This document shows, in pieces, positions 34,900 to 46,800 of a DNA stretch of 64,000 nucleotides. A model generated the notes under the pieces. The model was not told the DNA's origin. It worked only from the letters and a program-made list of their open reading frames with translations, and did no database searches. Numbering within the stretch: the stretch's first letter is position 1; each line of letters begins with the position of its first letter. The stretch comes from Warburgia ugandensis. Taxonomy: Eukaryota > Streptophyta > Magnoliopsida > Canellales > Canellaceae. The DNA lies in the NCBI GenBank assembly GCA_035236585.1, contig CP141134.1, positions 22,064,414-22,128,413 of the forward strand, written 5' to 3'. Both the position numbers and the translations under genes were made by a program.

Positions 34900-35866
34900 T
34901 TAAAAAAATTTCCCTTTCTAGCCTTATTTAGTAAATAAGGAAATGGAGCTTTAGGCACATAAGGTGCCTCCACTGTATGTTCAGCAGGAGATCTCATAGA
35001 TGATCCCCGTCGTAGTTGTTCTCTGACCATGAAAAATTTGGATGCCTAGTTGATCCAAGATTATAGGTCTCAAAGTACAAGTTGTTGCTAGGTTTTTGTT
35101 ATGCATTTAAAGCATTTTCTTGTTCTGTAATAGATATTCATTCAGCAATCTATTTGATGGACAAGATATGGTCATATGGATTGGACTAGAACAAAGAGCA
35201 CAAACCTCTTGTGGAGGCTTAATAGATGTACTGGCCATGAGGGATTGGAACATAGTTTCAAAATTTTCCACTCTTCCATCATACTTGCCCATCATCTCAA
35301 CTTCAGAGTCGAGCTTGTATGCTAGATCTATATGCACTCCTATCTCATATAAGCCTCTTTTCTTTAGAGGTTGGTTGTTTCTCTCTTTTCAATTAGAGTA
35401 ATCACATTGTTGTGAATTATCTGCTAATGTTTGAAAAACCTCCTAGGCCTCTCTCTCATCTTTCAGCATGAGCCCCTCCACTCACTGCATCAACCATTTG
35501 TCTATTTTGGGACATCAATGCCTCATAGAAGTATTGAATCTACAACTATTTCTCAAATCTATGTGTAGGCATTTCTATAGTAGTTCATTCCACTATTCCT
35601 AGCATTCATAATATTGTTTATTATCCCTTTACTAGAAATTGATAATTTCCCTAGCAAGGGCATTATTTTTGTCAATGGAGAAGAATTTATTCAAAAAATT
35701 CCATGACTTGGATTTATCATTGAGTGAGAATGGAAACAACCAAAGCCTAATCGAGTCATTCAAAAAAATATGGCTCTCAAATGTGGCACAAATATTAAGG
35801 AACTCTTTCATATGTAGGTATGGATCCTCTCACTCTCAGCCATAAAAGTGGGGTGAAGGCAAAGTG
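34900..35866 (-). pseudogene. Athila gag relic
   Basis: 35862-35700 translates to 'EDPYLHMKEFLNICATFESH' and 'DSIRLWLFPFSLNDKSKSW', the classic Athila-type capsid core. 35337-35107 includes 'VENFETMFQSLMASTS' and a cysteine motif 'VCALCSSPIHMTISCP', a degenerate zinc-knuckle-like position. Stops and shifts break it. The N-terminal capsid part lies beyond the junction at 35870 and is lost. Confidence 0.75.
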
Positions 35867-35870
35867 TAAC

Positions 35871-36644
35871 AGAGGTGCTATGCCAGTGATTGAGAGGGAA
35901 AAGAGTTAATAAGGGGCATAGAAATGACAACGAAAAGGAAAAAAACAGAACGGATGGCAATCAAAGGAAAATAAGGAAACGATGAAGAAGAAAAAAATAG
36001 AAGACAAGGGGTTGCAGTGCTTCCTCTTACGATCCAGCCCAAAAGGGGGAGTTTTAAGATAGAAGATAAGAGAGAGTGTGGAGGGAGAAGAAGATATAGG
36101 TGGAACGGTTTCCTTTGTAAGGGCAAACCTGAAAGAAATTAGAAAGAGAGGGAGTGGTGAAGTGGGAAAGGTACGATGGAAAGAGAGGGGGAGAAGGGAA
36201 AGGGGCAACCTACCTCCCCACCACCTTCTAATTTGCCTTCTTCTACTTGCCTTTCACTTGCTTTCCTCCTTGGAGACTTCTACTATTGGGGCTTTCCAAA
36301 TTTTCTCCATGTTTTCCTTTAAAACAAAGTTTCCTTTAAGAAATCATTTCATTTGCACCATTGAATCTTTGTTGGGTGATCTGCACCATTGAAATTTGAT
36401 CTGAACCATCTAGGACTATTGTGGTTGATCTGCAAGATATAAGACTAGATTATAGTCATCTAAATCATTCATTAAGCATGTGATTAACTCTCATGTTCAT
36501 TTGATAGTTAAATTGACAACTTATGGTTGGATGGTTAATTTGAGCTAAAATTCATATTTTAACTAAAAATCATCAAATTGATATGTTAGATGATTTTATT
36601 AAATACTAAACTAGGGGCCTTTTGGAAAAAATTAAACACTTATA
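35871..36644 (-). mobile_element. LTR of Athila-like element E (left-truncated)
   Basis: This matches LTR G piecewise. 'gatccagccca' at 36022 equals the GCCCA target site of copy 3 in G, and 36340-36640 aligns with 60530-60826 ('gatctgaaccatc', 'tggttgatctgcaa', 'ttagatgatttta', 'aacacttata'). It is followed by a reverse-complemented PPT (gccccccccccaacc at 36645). Only ~0.77 kb of a ~2.5 kb LTR remains. It is purine-rich between 35880 and 36210; long minus-strand frames there are low-complexity. Confidence 0.65.
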
Positions 36645-36786
36645 GCCCCCCCCCCAACCAGCATTTTTCTAGTTTTGAGCAAAACATACAAAAATTCATT
36701 TTACAAAAACTAGTACAAAGTGCCACTTTTGTAGGTACTCACGATTGCATTTAGCACATACAACAAGCCCTTGAACCCCTATGTTA
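36645..36786 (-). mobile_element. Internal region of element E, part 1
   Basis: PPT complement, then the superfamily block 'cacgattgcatttagcacat' and 'cccttgaacccctatgttac'. It is interrupted by element J at 36792 and resumes at 53369. Confidence 0.7.
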
Positions 36787-38246
36787 CCCCTTGTAACACC
36801 CACTATTTTTAAATTCTAGAAATGCCTAATTACATGGAAATTTGAAAATTTATGGAAATTAGAATATTGGAGATTTGAAAATTTTAGAGAGAAATCATGG
36901 ACCAAAACATCAATATTTAGAATGTACAAAAGAAATTGAGTCTAACGACACTGAGAATGCTAAAATCGAATACTGGATGATAAATGGCTAATTATTTTAA
37001 ATTTTCTAATTAATAAATAAACAAAAGTGTAATTGCCCATGTGGGGCCACGAATTAGGTTTAGGTGTTAAAATCCACAATGTGACAGTCATTATGGGGGA
37101 CTTTAAATGCACTTCCCCCTATTTGTTGCCCTCATTTTTCTCCTCACCATTACTCCCTCCCTCCATTCCTCGTGCCACTAGTGATCAACGACGACGATGT
37201 TGGCCAACGACGCAGTATTCCTTCTGTGTGCGTGTGACGGAATCCCCCTCCCATGGTTGACTGATCTGAAGTAGGCCTTCATTATTTTTCCCCTTGTCTC
37301 TATTTTTGGCATGTACATTAGATTTTTTTTCATTTGTTAATGTCGAAAAATGGCAAGGATTTTTGTTTTTCAATAACTACATATACCCTATTGTTTTTGT
37401 GAGAATGAACAAATAAAACGGTCTCAAAAGGATGACCTGAACCATTCATCTTGTGTATGATGAAACAAGGAACAAACCCACAAAATCTCATGGAGATCTA
37501 ATGGCTAGGGACAATGAAAAACATGAAAAATAGTAAAGGGGGAGATTTTATAAATGTGCTAAAAATCAAGAAAAGAAATTAGATTCATGCAAAATTAGTT
37601 GATGTGGGCTGCGCATGTGGCATCTTCAACACATGGTGAAACACGTGTGCATGTTCCTTACTCACATCACGCAACACTTCCTAGTGACACTGCTAGATTT
37701 AAATTGAATTTTGTTATTTCTGAGATATCTGTTCACTAAAAACTTGATTTTGGGAGCTATGAGGTCTAAATCATGATCCAAATGATCTGTTGCAGTCGTC
37801 TCAATGACGCGAACCTAGATTTGACTTAAAAACCTTGATTTGAACACTTTTAAATTGGTCAAATCACAAAATACCATTAGTTAACTTAGATTAGGCTGAT
37901 CAATGGGTGATCAAGCCTTAGAACTTGATTGTAAGCATTAATTATGAGATGATCTAGAGGATTAGCAAAGTATATCTCAATGTATTTTTAAGAAAATTGA
38001 TCTAATTAAATGCCTCAGGATTGGTTGATTAGAGAGCAATCTAACTATCAGATTGACATGTAATCATAGAGACACATGTAAATCACTAAACGTCATGGGA
38101 TGTTAGAAACTAACTCTTTATTGATTAAGGGACATTAATTAAATGAATTATGACATAGATTGATGATCAAGGACCATGGGTGATTATCTAGATGTTAGAA
38201 AACCAACATTTAGCTCAAGATTACCCTAAGGGAGGGTTGAACAGAC

Positions 38247-39230
38247 GATCTACGCTGTTAATCTAAGATTAACTACTAGATTGGGGAAATTATCACTTAG
38301 ATTGTTTATTTTAAGATGTGAGAACACCAAGTGATTGATGACTTGTGATGTGACAGCAACGTCACAATGCACAATGTGACATTACTTACATGCTTGATTG
38401 GAGTACTGCACTTATCAAGGTAGGTGATTGTATTTAGTGATTTCCATGATTTCATGGATCATGACGTATTATTTAGGAACTTCGAAGCATGAGTTTTATG
38501 CATTATCACATTTTCATGAAAATTCCTTTATCATACATGGTTGATATTATTACACCTTGATCTACATGAACAGACTATCTAGGCCGTTAATTTAGGATTA
38601 ACTACTAGATCAGGAAAATTATCACTTGGATTGTTTATTTTGAGATGCGAAAACACCAAGTGATTAATGACTTGCGATGTGATAGCCACGTTAGAGCGCA
38701 TGACATGACATTACTTATGTGCCTGATTCAAGTACTATACTTATCGAGGTAGGTGATTGTATTTAGTGATTTCCATGATTTCATAGATCATGATGTATTA
38801 TTTGGGAACTTCGAAGCATGAGTTTTATGCATTACTATGTTTTCATGAAAATTCCTTTATCATACATGGTTGATATTATGACACCTTGATCTACATGAAT
38901 AGATGATCTGGGCCATTAATCTAGGATTAACTGCTAGATCAAGAAAATTATCACTTGGATTGTTTATTTTGAGATGTGAGAACACCAAGTGATTGATAAC
39001 TTGTGATGTGACAGTTATGTTAGAGTGCATGACATGACATTACTTATGAGCCTGATTCAAGTACTACACTTATCGAGGTAGGTGATTGTATTTAGTGATT
39101 TCCATGATTTCATGGATCATGACATATTATTTCGGAACTTCGAAGCATGAGTTTTATGAATTACCATGTTTTCATGAAAATTCATTTATCATACATGGTT
39201 GATATTATGACACCTTGATCTACATGATTT
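38247..39230. repeat. Three tandem 329-bp units in the 5' LTR of J
   Basis: 'gatct..gc.gttaatcta.gattaact' begins units at 38247, 38576 and 38905, each running through 'gtgagaacaccaagtgatt' and 'cttcgaagcatgagtttta' to 'gacaccttgatctacatga'. The 3' LTR has one unit (about 51557-51880). Units differ by scattered substitutions. Confidence 0.85.
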
Positions 39231-39349
39231 AGCCATATATTTTAATATATGACTGATGGTACACTACCATGTCTTTGATCGGATCTGATTGAGATTGTTA
39301 CACATGGGAGTTTCTATGCTTTATAAATTGGATTAATTGAGGTTGTTAT

Positions 39350-39930
39350 GGAATGCATCTTCCCATGAGTGGCCTGAGTTGCCTAAGTGCCTGAGTGCCC
39401 CATGTGGGTGAAAGGGTGAAAACGGGATTGGAAAGCATCTTACCATGAGTGGCCTAAGTTGCCTAAGTGCTTGACTTCCCAGTGTGCGTGAAAGGAAGAA
39501 AATGGGATAAGAACGCATCTTATCGTGAGTAGCCTGAGTTGTTTGAGTGCGCCATATGGGTGAAAGGGTGAAAATGGGATTGGAACGCATCTTACTGTGA
39601 GTGGCCTAGGTTGCCTAAATGCCCCATGTGGGCGAAAGCGTGAAAACAGGATTGGAATGCATCTTACTGTGAGTGGCTTGATTTGCCTGAGTGCTTGTGC
39701 AGGTGAAAGGGTGAAAACAAGATTGGAACGTATCTTACTGTGAGTGGCCTGAGTGCCCTGTTGGGTGAAAGGGTGAAAACAGGATTGGAACACGTCTTAC
39801 CGTGAGTGGCTTGAGTTGATTGAGTTCCTGATTGCCCCATGTCAGTGAAAGGGTGAAAACGGGATTGGAACGTGTTTTACAGTGAGTGGCCTGAGTGCCC
39901 CGTCGTGGGTGAAAGGGTAAAATCAGGAGG
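39350..39930. repeat. G-rich minisatellite, 8 units, 5' LTR of J
   Basis: The 60-80 bp unit contains 'ggaacgcatcttaccgtgag', 'tggcctgagttgcc' and 'gggtgaaagggtgaaaa'. Starts are near 39351, 39430, 39510, 39580, 39652, 39724, 39785 and 39866. The minus-strand open frames across it (39333-39793) are by-products of the period. Confidence 0.85.
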
Positions 39931-40939
39931 TACTGAGAGTTAGTCCCACATTGCCCAGGACCTACGGGCTGGTGAGCTACCTGGTGTGCAAGCTATAGAT
40001 GAGGGATCCGGGGTTGGAACAATTACTCATTGCCATTAATACGATCGTAGTTGAGACACTCTTAGGGCTTGTGTTTACACAGTGCTGTGTTTATCATGAA
40101 ATGCATTCATATTATGATTTGGACACAATTCTTATTGCTTTTGATGGATGCATATCCATGTTTTATCCATGCCTTGTATGTCATGATTGTTTGACTTGAT
40201 ATCGATTTGTTCAGACTTATGATTTCATGTGTTATTCATTATGGTCATCTAATGACTTGATGTGCCTTGTACATGTTTTATCCTATGAGATTCTCCATGA
40301 CATTGTCACTTCATGCCATATGATTTTATTGTGTTTCTTAATGAATGTGATCACCTATACAAGCGATAGCTTGCTGAGGCATTACTTTGCTTTGCAATGC
40401 CTTAGATTTGGAGTGCAATAGCACTAAGGGTAAGTAGGTGGAGCAGCGTTAATTAGAGTGAGGACCTTGAGGACCATCTGTATTTTATATTTAGAAATTG
40501 ATTAGTGTACATCTCTTGGACTTGTGTTTAAACTATTTGGGATGTACATGGATGTTTACATTATAGATAAATTGGACCCACACTATTGTATAGTGTACTT
40601 TTACATGGTGATGTGGTGATGTGTGTATGATGTGGTGATTATGTTGGACCCTAGGGGACTTTTGGACATGTTATTGTTCTTTTCACAACCATGTTTGATT
40701 TTTCATGGTTTTAGATTGAGCATGCTTAACATATTGGAGATTTGATTTTGTTTATTATCATGGTTTTGTATGTTGATGACCTCGAGGTTTCCTTTTGGGG
40801 ACATTTCTTTTGAACATTGCATTATTTGTGTTAATTGTGATTTTTTATTTTTTAGGGATCCCGTCTATTTTATAAAACAAATTATTTTTGTTATTATATG
40901 TATTGGAAAAAGGTTTTGAAAACCCAAGGTGTCATAGTT

Positions 40940-40955
40940 TGGTATCAGAGCAAGG
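40940..40955 (+). other. Primer binding site of J (initiator Met tRNA)
   Basis: TGGTATCAGAGCAAGG lies three bases after the 5' LTR. It is complementary to the 3' end of plant initiator tRNA-Met over the first 12 bases. Confidence 0.9.
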
Positions 40956-41069
40956 ATTTATTCCATTATCACCACTTTAAGGGTCCAATTAGATTGACAA
41001 CCTATGAGTTCATGATTGAGACTGAGATAGGAGGAACACTCATATGACGTGACATTGAAATATTGACAG

Positions 41070-43570
41070 ATGGCTCTTCGGCAGAGGACTAGGTCCACCC
41101 CCACTCCACCAGTTGCCACTACTGTCTAGCCATTAGGGCAAGGGGACCGTGGCATAGACTTAGTGGCTCAAGTGGTACAAGGCCTGATATCACATACACA
41201 ATCCATTGAGTGAAGTAATTCTTAAATATGAGTTATAGAGAACTCATGTGACAGATATTGTTGATTGCAAAATAGTTGATGCTAGGAGGATTGGTAGACT
41301 TTTTTTAGTATAGATGAGACCTTAATCCTCGTATGATTACCAGGAAATGCACTTTTAGGAAATTTGTGTGATTATTGTAGTCTAGAATCTAAATGGAGAG
41401 TATAATTGATAATTGCGGATGAGAACTTTATTATATAATGGAAAGTCTATTCACATGGACTATCTTATGAGAGTTCAAGTACAAATTTGGGCAGTGTATG
41501 AACATGTGAAGAGGCATAACGATTATTGTACGACAATTGTAAGATAATAATAGAAAAGGATCAGAAATGATTACAAATAATGAGAACTCTAGAAAGTTGA
41601 TAGCAGTATTGTATTAATTTAAACCGGAAGTGGAATTAATTGATGAATAAATACTGATATGGTGGAAATTATTGAAAAGTTGATGAGGTAAGATCCTAAT
41701 GTTCTGTAATAGCCCAGCTTCGACAATAACAATATTGTCCACTTTGGGCGCAGCCCGCACGATTTTGTTCTTCCCTAGTTGCCCAAGGAAAACGTGTCGT
41801 TACCGTTAGAGACATCTGAACCCTTATCAACGGCCCAATCACTTTCCCCTTAGTGATGTGGGTCTAACTCTCAGTACCTCCCCACCTTCATCCCCTCAGA
41901 CCATCTTGGGCTATTACCTCAGACTATCTTGGCTCACCCTCAGGCCATCTTGGCAGACGGCAACGGGTTCACCTCTCCCCCTTAAGGGACACGCGTCTGC
42001 GCGTGCAGTTAGCCACCCACCATCACAAGGGGCAATAGCCCAAGATGGTCTAAGGGGATGAAGGCGGGGAGAGATTGAGAGTTAATTCCAATCGCCTGGG
42101 GAGGGGAGACTAGGCTATTGATAAGGGTCCAAGAGTCTCTAACTAGTAAGACGCGTTTTAAAACCATGAGGAACTCTGTGCCAAAGTAGACAATATCTTA
42201 CTGGCAGGGGCCCAGCTATTATATATTCTATGGATGAATATGAACTATGAGGTGAAACTTAATGAATTCTTGTACATATAGAAATTTTGATAACCAGTCA
42301 TCAATACAAAGTCAATACTTATGAATTATTCTGAGGATTTTATTTAAGATTTGGAGACACATAAAACTTCAAGGAAATAATAACTATTTTACAATAATGG
42401 TTAGTAGTAATGATGTAACCAAGCGATGAGTAAGAAATGATATCATACAATCTCCTAGTTAGGAGATGGGATGGTAGAAACATAAAAAGTTAAATTAAAT
42501 ATCATACTATATATACGAGGGATTGACAAGATTAGTTACTTGATTCTAAATCAGAGGAGTCTATCATATGAAGGGAATGTGGTAAGATGAAATTGGTTAT
42601 AAATGAATTACATCCAACATGAATAGAAATGATAAGGTGATCACTGATGGCTAGAAAAATTATTATAAAAGAATTATTTTCATTGGAGTTTAAATTGTTA
42701 GAGTTGTAATTGATTTTTCTTATTATGAGCATGAAAGGAATTATCAGTTAAAGGAAATCTAAGGATAAAGATGAGTACACCTAAAATGTGATTACGAGGA
42801 TTCTAATGATAGTCATATGAGAAGACATGTTTTCCCCATTTTTGATATTTTTATCCAGAAGAGGCTCTTAAGAAGGCCTGTAAAGATTAGTATTTTGTCA
42901 TATGAGTAATTAGTGATATTGCTAGAGGTTGCCATTGTAGAATAGAGGAAATTGACTATTTAATAGTATTAAGCCTATTTACACTACTAAAAATAATTGC
43001 CCTAACCCTACCATGAATGTGAGGCTACACATAGAATTGTTGATGTGTTGATGCTTGAATTGTGAAGGTAATAGATCTTGGTGCATTGCACGTTGGTGAT
43101 ACAGGCAATAGACATAACTGTTATGCTGAGAAAAAAAAAACTCTTAGGGCTAAGGGGGCCAACCGTAGAGATGTGGATGTGGATGTTTAGAGTCAGCCCA
43201 GTAAGGGCAAGAGACTCCTTTTTCAATAAGTTACATAGGCTATTGAGCCAGTGACATCTGAGTGGGCAATGTTGGAATGTGGATGTGAGAAGGTGCACTA
43301 GTTGTATGGACAAGCACCTAGACAATATTGTACTAAGGTTATACACAACACTATAGCAGTAATAACATTGGTAGCCATCATTACAACAGCAATCTAGGAG
43401 ACACTGTGATTGTGACTATTAGGATGTTCTTTAAAGACTATCTCAGAGGACAGTGTGTCAAATAGGCTAACATTAAAGATAAAATAGAAATGGCCCCACA
43501 TTGGTAATGATGAGTATTACCATTATTGTAAGAAAGTACAAACCTCAACCCATGTTATGAAAGGTATTCT
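41070..43570 (+). pseudogene. Decayed gag of element J
   Basis: An ATG at 41070 opens 'MALRQRTRSTPTPPVATTV' before a stop, a plausible gag N-terminus 130 bases after the PBS. The body is interrupted by the inverted TRIM (41705-42223). The target sequence 'ttctatg' fits the F-Y of the gypsy gag core. Near 43275-43330 'LECGCEKVH' and 'LYGQAPRQYC' may be the remains of a CCHC knuckle. Many stops; identity beyond gag position is weak. Confidence 0.5.
41705..42223. mobile_element. Inverted TRIM (foldback) element, TSD TGTTC/TATTC
   Basis: The left 169 bp (41705-41873) is a minus-oriented TRIM LTR (TGTAATAGCCC...TAACTCTCA). The right 149 bp (42075-42223) is a plus-oriented LTR (TGAGAGTTAATTCC...AGCTATTATA). 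Between lie a minus-oriented TRIM internal region (41874-about 42027; 'aacgggttcacctctccccctta') and a short plus-oriented PPT-side piece ('aggcggggagagat'). The arms pair across 'ccatcttgggctatt' / 'aatagcccaagatgg'. Both ends are U5 ends, flanked by TGTTC (41700-41704) and TATTC (42224-42228). It is the same layout as the larger cluster at 28003-31050 but a diverged copy of the family. Confidence 0.75.
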
Positions 43571-43574
43571 TTTG

Positions 43575-43836
43575 GATTGTTGATAAACACACCAAGATCC
43601 TCCTAGATCTAGGATCCAGTCATCCTTGTAGTTTGAGTTTTGGCACTATGGTGAATGTGCCTGTATATATATTTAACCATCATAGGGTTGGAAGTTATGA
43701 CACTGATTAGTAAGTGTTTGAAACTTGCAAGTACTTTTAGGGAGTATTGGTGAAGATGATGAGTGAGAGGATAGATACTGACCTTATCCTATTTGATTTT
43801 ATTGATTATGATATCATCCTTGGGATGGATTCCATT
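43575..43836 (+). pseudogene. Protease and pol start of element J
   Basis: 'TKILLDLGSSHPC' near 43592-43630 is a decayed gypsy protease active site (D-S/L-G-A/S-T/S-H-S pattern). 'TDLILFDFIDYDIILGMDSI' runs up to the insertion point at 43836 and is the conserved 'I-L-G-M-D-W-L' segment upstream of RT. The frame is open over the last ~50 residues before the nested LTR and resumes after it at 48255. Confidence 0.65.
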
Positions 43837-46800
43837 TGTAATGACCCCGAATTTTTGTAAATTATTAAGGAAAATTAATAAAGTTGGAATTTTTAGAAAT
43901 TCTAGGTTGGAATATTAGGTTATTGAAAATTCTCTTTTTATACAGATTATATTATGAATTAAAACATAGAAATTATGGATGTACTTGGAAAACTAATCGA
44001 AACAACATTAAGTATGTTCAATTCTGAGTTAAAATGAAATTTTCTTAATTTTTCCATTTGGGGGTAAAATGGTAATTTTACCCATATCCAAGAAATAAGA
44101 CCTCAATATTCATGAAGTACTTAGAAATATGATTCTAACGCCACTAAGTACGCTCGATTCTGAGTTCGGACAAATATTACTTATTATTCTCCAATTGTAG
44201 AGTTAAAAGGGCAAAAAGGTCTTTTTACATAAAAGTGGGGCCCACGAAGTGGGCCAATGTTCTAGAAGCACCAATAATTGCTCAGTAAATTATTGCTGGT
44301 AGTGGAGATTGTAGTGTAGAATGGGATGGGAATGGAGAATGCATTAGTAATTAAAAATTCTAAAGTAATAAAATATCTTATCAAAAGAAATGATAAAAAA
44401 TTCAAATTTGGCTATAAATATGTCCCAAAAATTTTTAAAAAATTTCAAAACCTTAACCACGAAATTTTCAAATCTTCCCTGGAATTTTGGGACCAAATTC
44501 CCCTTCATCCCTCCTCTAACTCTCTTTTCCTTATTTCTCTCTCCTCTTTCTAATTGGAATAAGAGACCTAAATTCAATTAGGCACTCTGTTCTAGGAGGA
44601 ATCTCATCAATTCCACCATTCATAACATCCTATACTACAGTATATATAAAAACCCCAAATTAATTTCAAGATCCAACGGTTCCAACAACAAAAAATCACA
44701 AAAAGGTGGACAATTGGGCTATATTATCATCAACCAGTAATTCTCTCAAATTGGGCATCAAATATATAATTTCTCTCCAATCAGGTATGTGGAACTACTT
44801 CCTATACATATTTATTATGGTTTAGTGCAATTTTTATTTTTTTGTAATTTAATTTGAATGAAAAATTGTAAAAATAAAGTAAATACCAAAGCCTTCAATT
44901 CATGGTGATAGAGAGCTCAGATGGAAATTACTTGCTTTCCAATCGATCGCCAAAACCCCTAGGGTACAATTTTCAAGAAAATCTAACAAGGTTTGGACCC
45001 TCAATTGAGAGAGATTAGTTCTGCTGGGCCTAGATCAAATCTGGACCCTAGGAACGGTTGTAAACTTCAATTTAAGATTGTGGAGTCATACGAACTCCAA
45101 ATTGAGATCGGAAAGAAGTTATGGAAAGCTTGTAATGTCTAGTTTCTAATGAAATCATAACATGTCTAAAAATTATTCCTGAATTATTCTGTATTTTGAA
45201 ATAAGTGTCCAATTTCTAAGATCTTCAAGATCTGAGGTGATCAGATCTTGAAAATTTATTTTAATGATGATACAATACTATAATAAAGTAATATCTATGG
45301 TTAATTTAGACAGATCTGGGATAAATTAAGGGATCTACCCTTTATGGTAGAAAAACCCTAAAAATACAAAGGGACCCACTTGATCAATTAGATCAAGTAT
45401 GATCAAATCCTTGGAATGGATTAAATGGATGATATTATGATGGAATCTAGTTAGATTATGGATGAAATGTGACAAAATCAAGTGGATATGATTTTTGGAT
45501 CTTAATGGATTAAAAGCCCTAAAGGTAATTAAAACCCTTCATCTAAAGGAAAACACCTAAGATCTAATGGTTGGATCATATTTAAAGGGTTATAATAATC
45601 TTAATATAATTAGTGTAATTGTCTTTTATTGGATATAGAAGTGTAAATGTGATTTATGTTCTAAGTTTTAATTGTCTTTTATTGGATATAAAAGTGTAAA
45701 TGTGATTTATGTTCTAAGTTAAAAAGCATGATAGTGTAATCTTTAAATTTTAGTATGATATGCCCTAAACGAGTAATTTGTTAGTAGATTTGATTATCTT
45801 AGGATCATATTAGTGTAAATTAGGATTTAAACATGATTTCATTATGATAGAAGGTGTTTCATAACTTAGGATCATGTTAAGTTTTATTTCACTAGCTTAA
45901 GTTACATTCATAGGAAGAATGTTAGTATATAGTTGTTAAACTTATATTTGATTTATGCTTTCAAGTTGATGATTTACTTATTGTCAAATTTTATTCAATT
46001 GTTAAGTAGTTGTTAAGATATAAGGAGCATAAATCATCAAAAATATAAACTAATGAAATATAGAGATTCATGGACAACTAAGATGAATGAATGATTTTGA
46101 CTTAATAAGGGCTATAGTTAGTAGGACAATATAAGTAATGATTTATCATTTCCTTGGCCCAAAGTAGGAAAATAATGAACATCCATGGATGACATTGTGC
46201 ATATCCATGGAAATTAATTAAAATTAATTAGAGAAGGGACTTAAGGTAAAGAGCTCATAGGAACCTTGTCAAAGATTGAGTTAGTACCACTTCAGTGGAC
46301 TTTGAACATTATGGTTATAGGGGGTATACAAGAGCCAAGTGCTTTTCCCTCACCTCCCGTTGACGTAAGAGAGGTCTAAATGCCTCCTTACATGAGGGTT
46401 GTATTAACCACTTTTTGAGTAGACTTTAATTGGTAAGTACTAGTCATCCTGAAATAAGGAGTTGTCTAGTAATAGAAAGAAATAAATTATCTTCAACCAA
46501 GTGAGACACTAACGAGTTGAATAATAATAAGAACATAAAAAGATAACAAATTATCTAACCCTAATAAAAATAGTAAGTAAGATAAGGATTATCAAACAAG
46601 ATGAGATCTTGTATGATAAAAAACAATAAGGAAAAAGAAACATCAATGTAAATTAGATTGTAATATATGATATAAATAGTATTTGTATAGATGATATTAA
46701 ACCCATGGATATATGATATTCAAAGAAGAAAGATTTAGATTATCCTACATAAAGATGATCAAAAGACCATGTAGTATGTACCCTTGATTAGAAAAATGAC

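Larger units (their letters stand above)
31056..35870 (-). mobile_element. Coding internal region of Athila element C
   Basis: This continues element C to the right of the TRIM cluster. On the minus strand it carries, in order from 35870 down, gag, aspartic protease, reverse transcriptase, RNase H and integrase relics, then ~570 bp of 3' non-coding sequence (31056-31628). The order and the sequence style place it in the Athila lineage of Ty3/gypsy. All frames are broken. The 5' end (start of gag, PBS and 5' LTR) is replaced at about 35870 by the LTR of element E. Confidence 0.85.
36792..40936 (+). repeat. 5' LTR of element J
   Basis: This is 4145 bp, TGTAACACCC to AAGGTGTCATA. It is longer than the 3' LTR mainly because it has three copies of a 329-bp unit where the 3' LTR has one, and eight minisatellite units against five. 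It lacks two ~110-bp stretches present in the 3' LTR (at about 37603 and 38093). Confidence 0.9.

Noticed and set aside
39333..39793. Repetitive minus-strand frames with 'PIFTLSP'-like repeats
   Set aside because: They follow from the period of the G-rich minisatellite in the J LTR; the same peptide pattern recurs in the 3' LTR repeats and the frames shift between units.
39350..39930. Possible CRISPR-like array (regular repeats)
   Set aside because: Whole 60-80 bp units are similar, with no constant repeat plus variable spacer. It is a minisatellite in a plant LTR.
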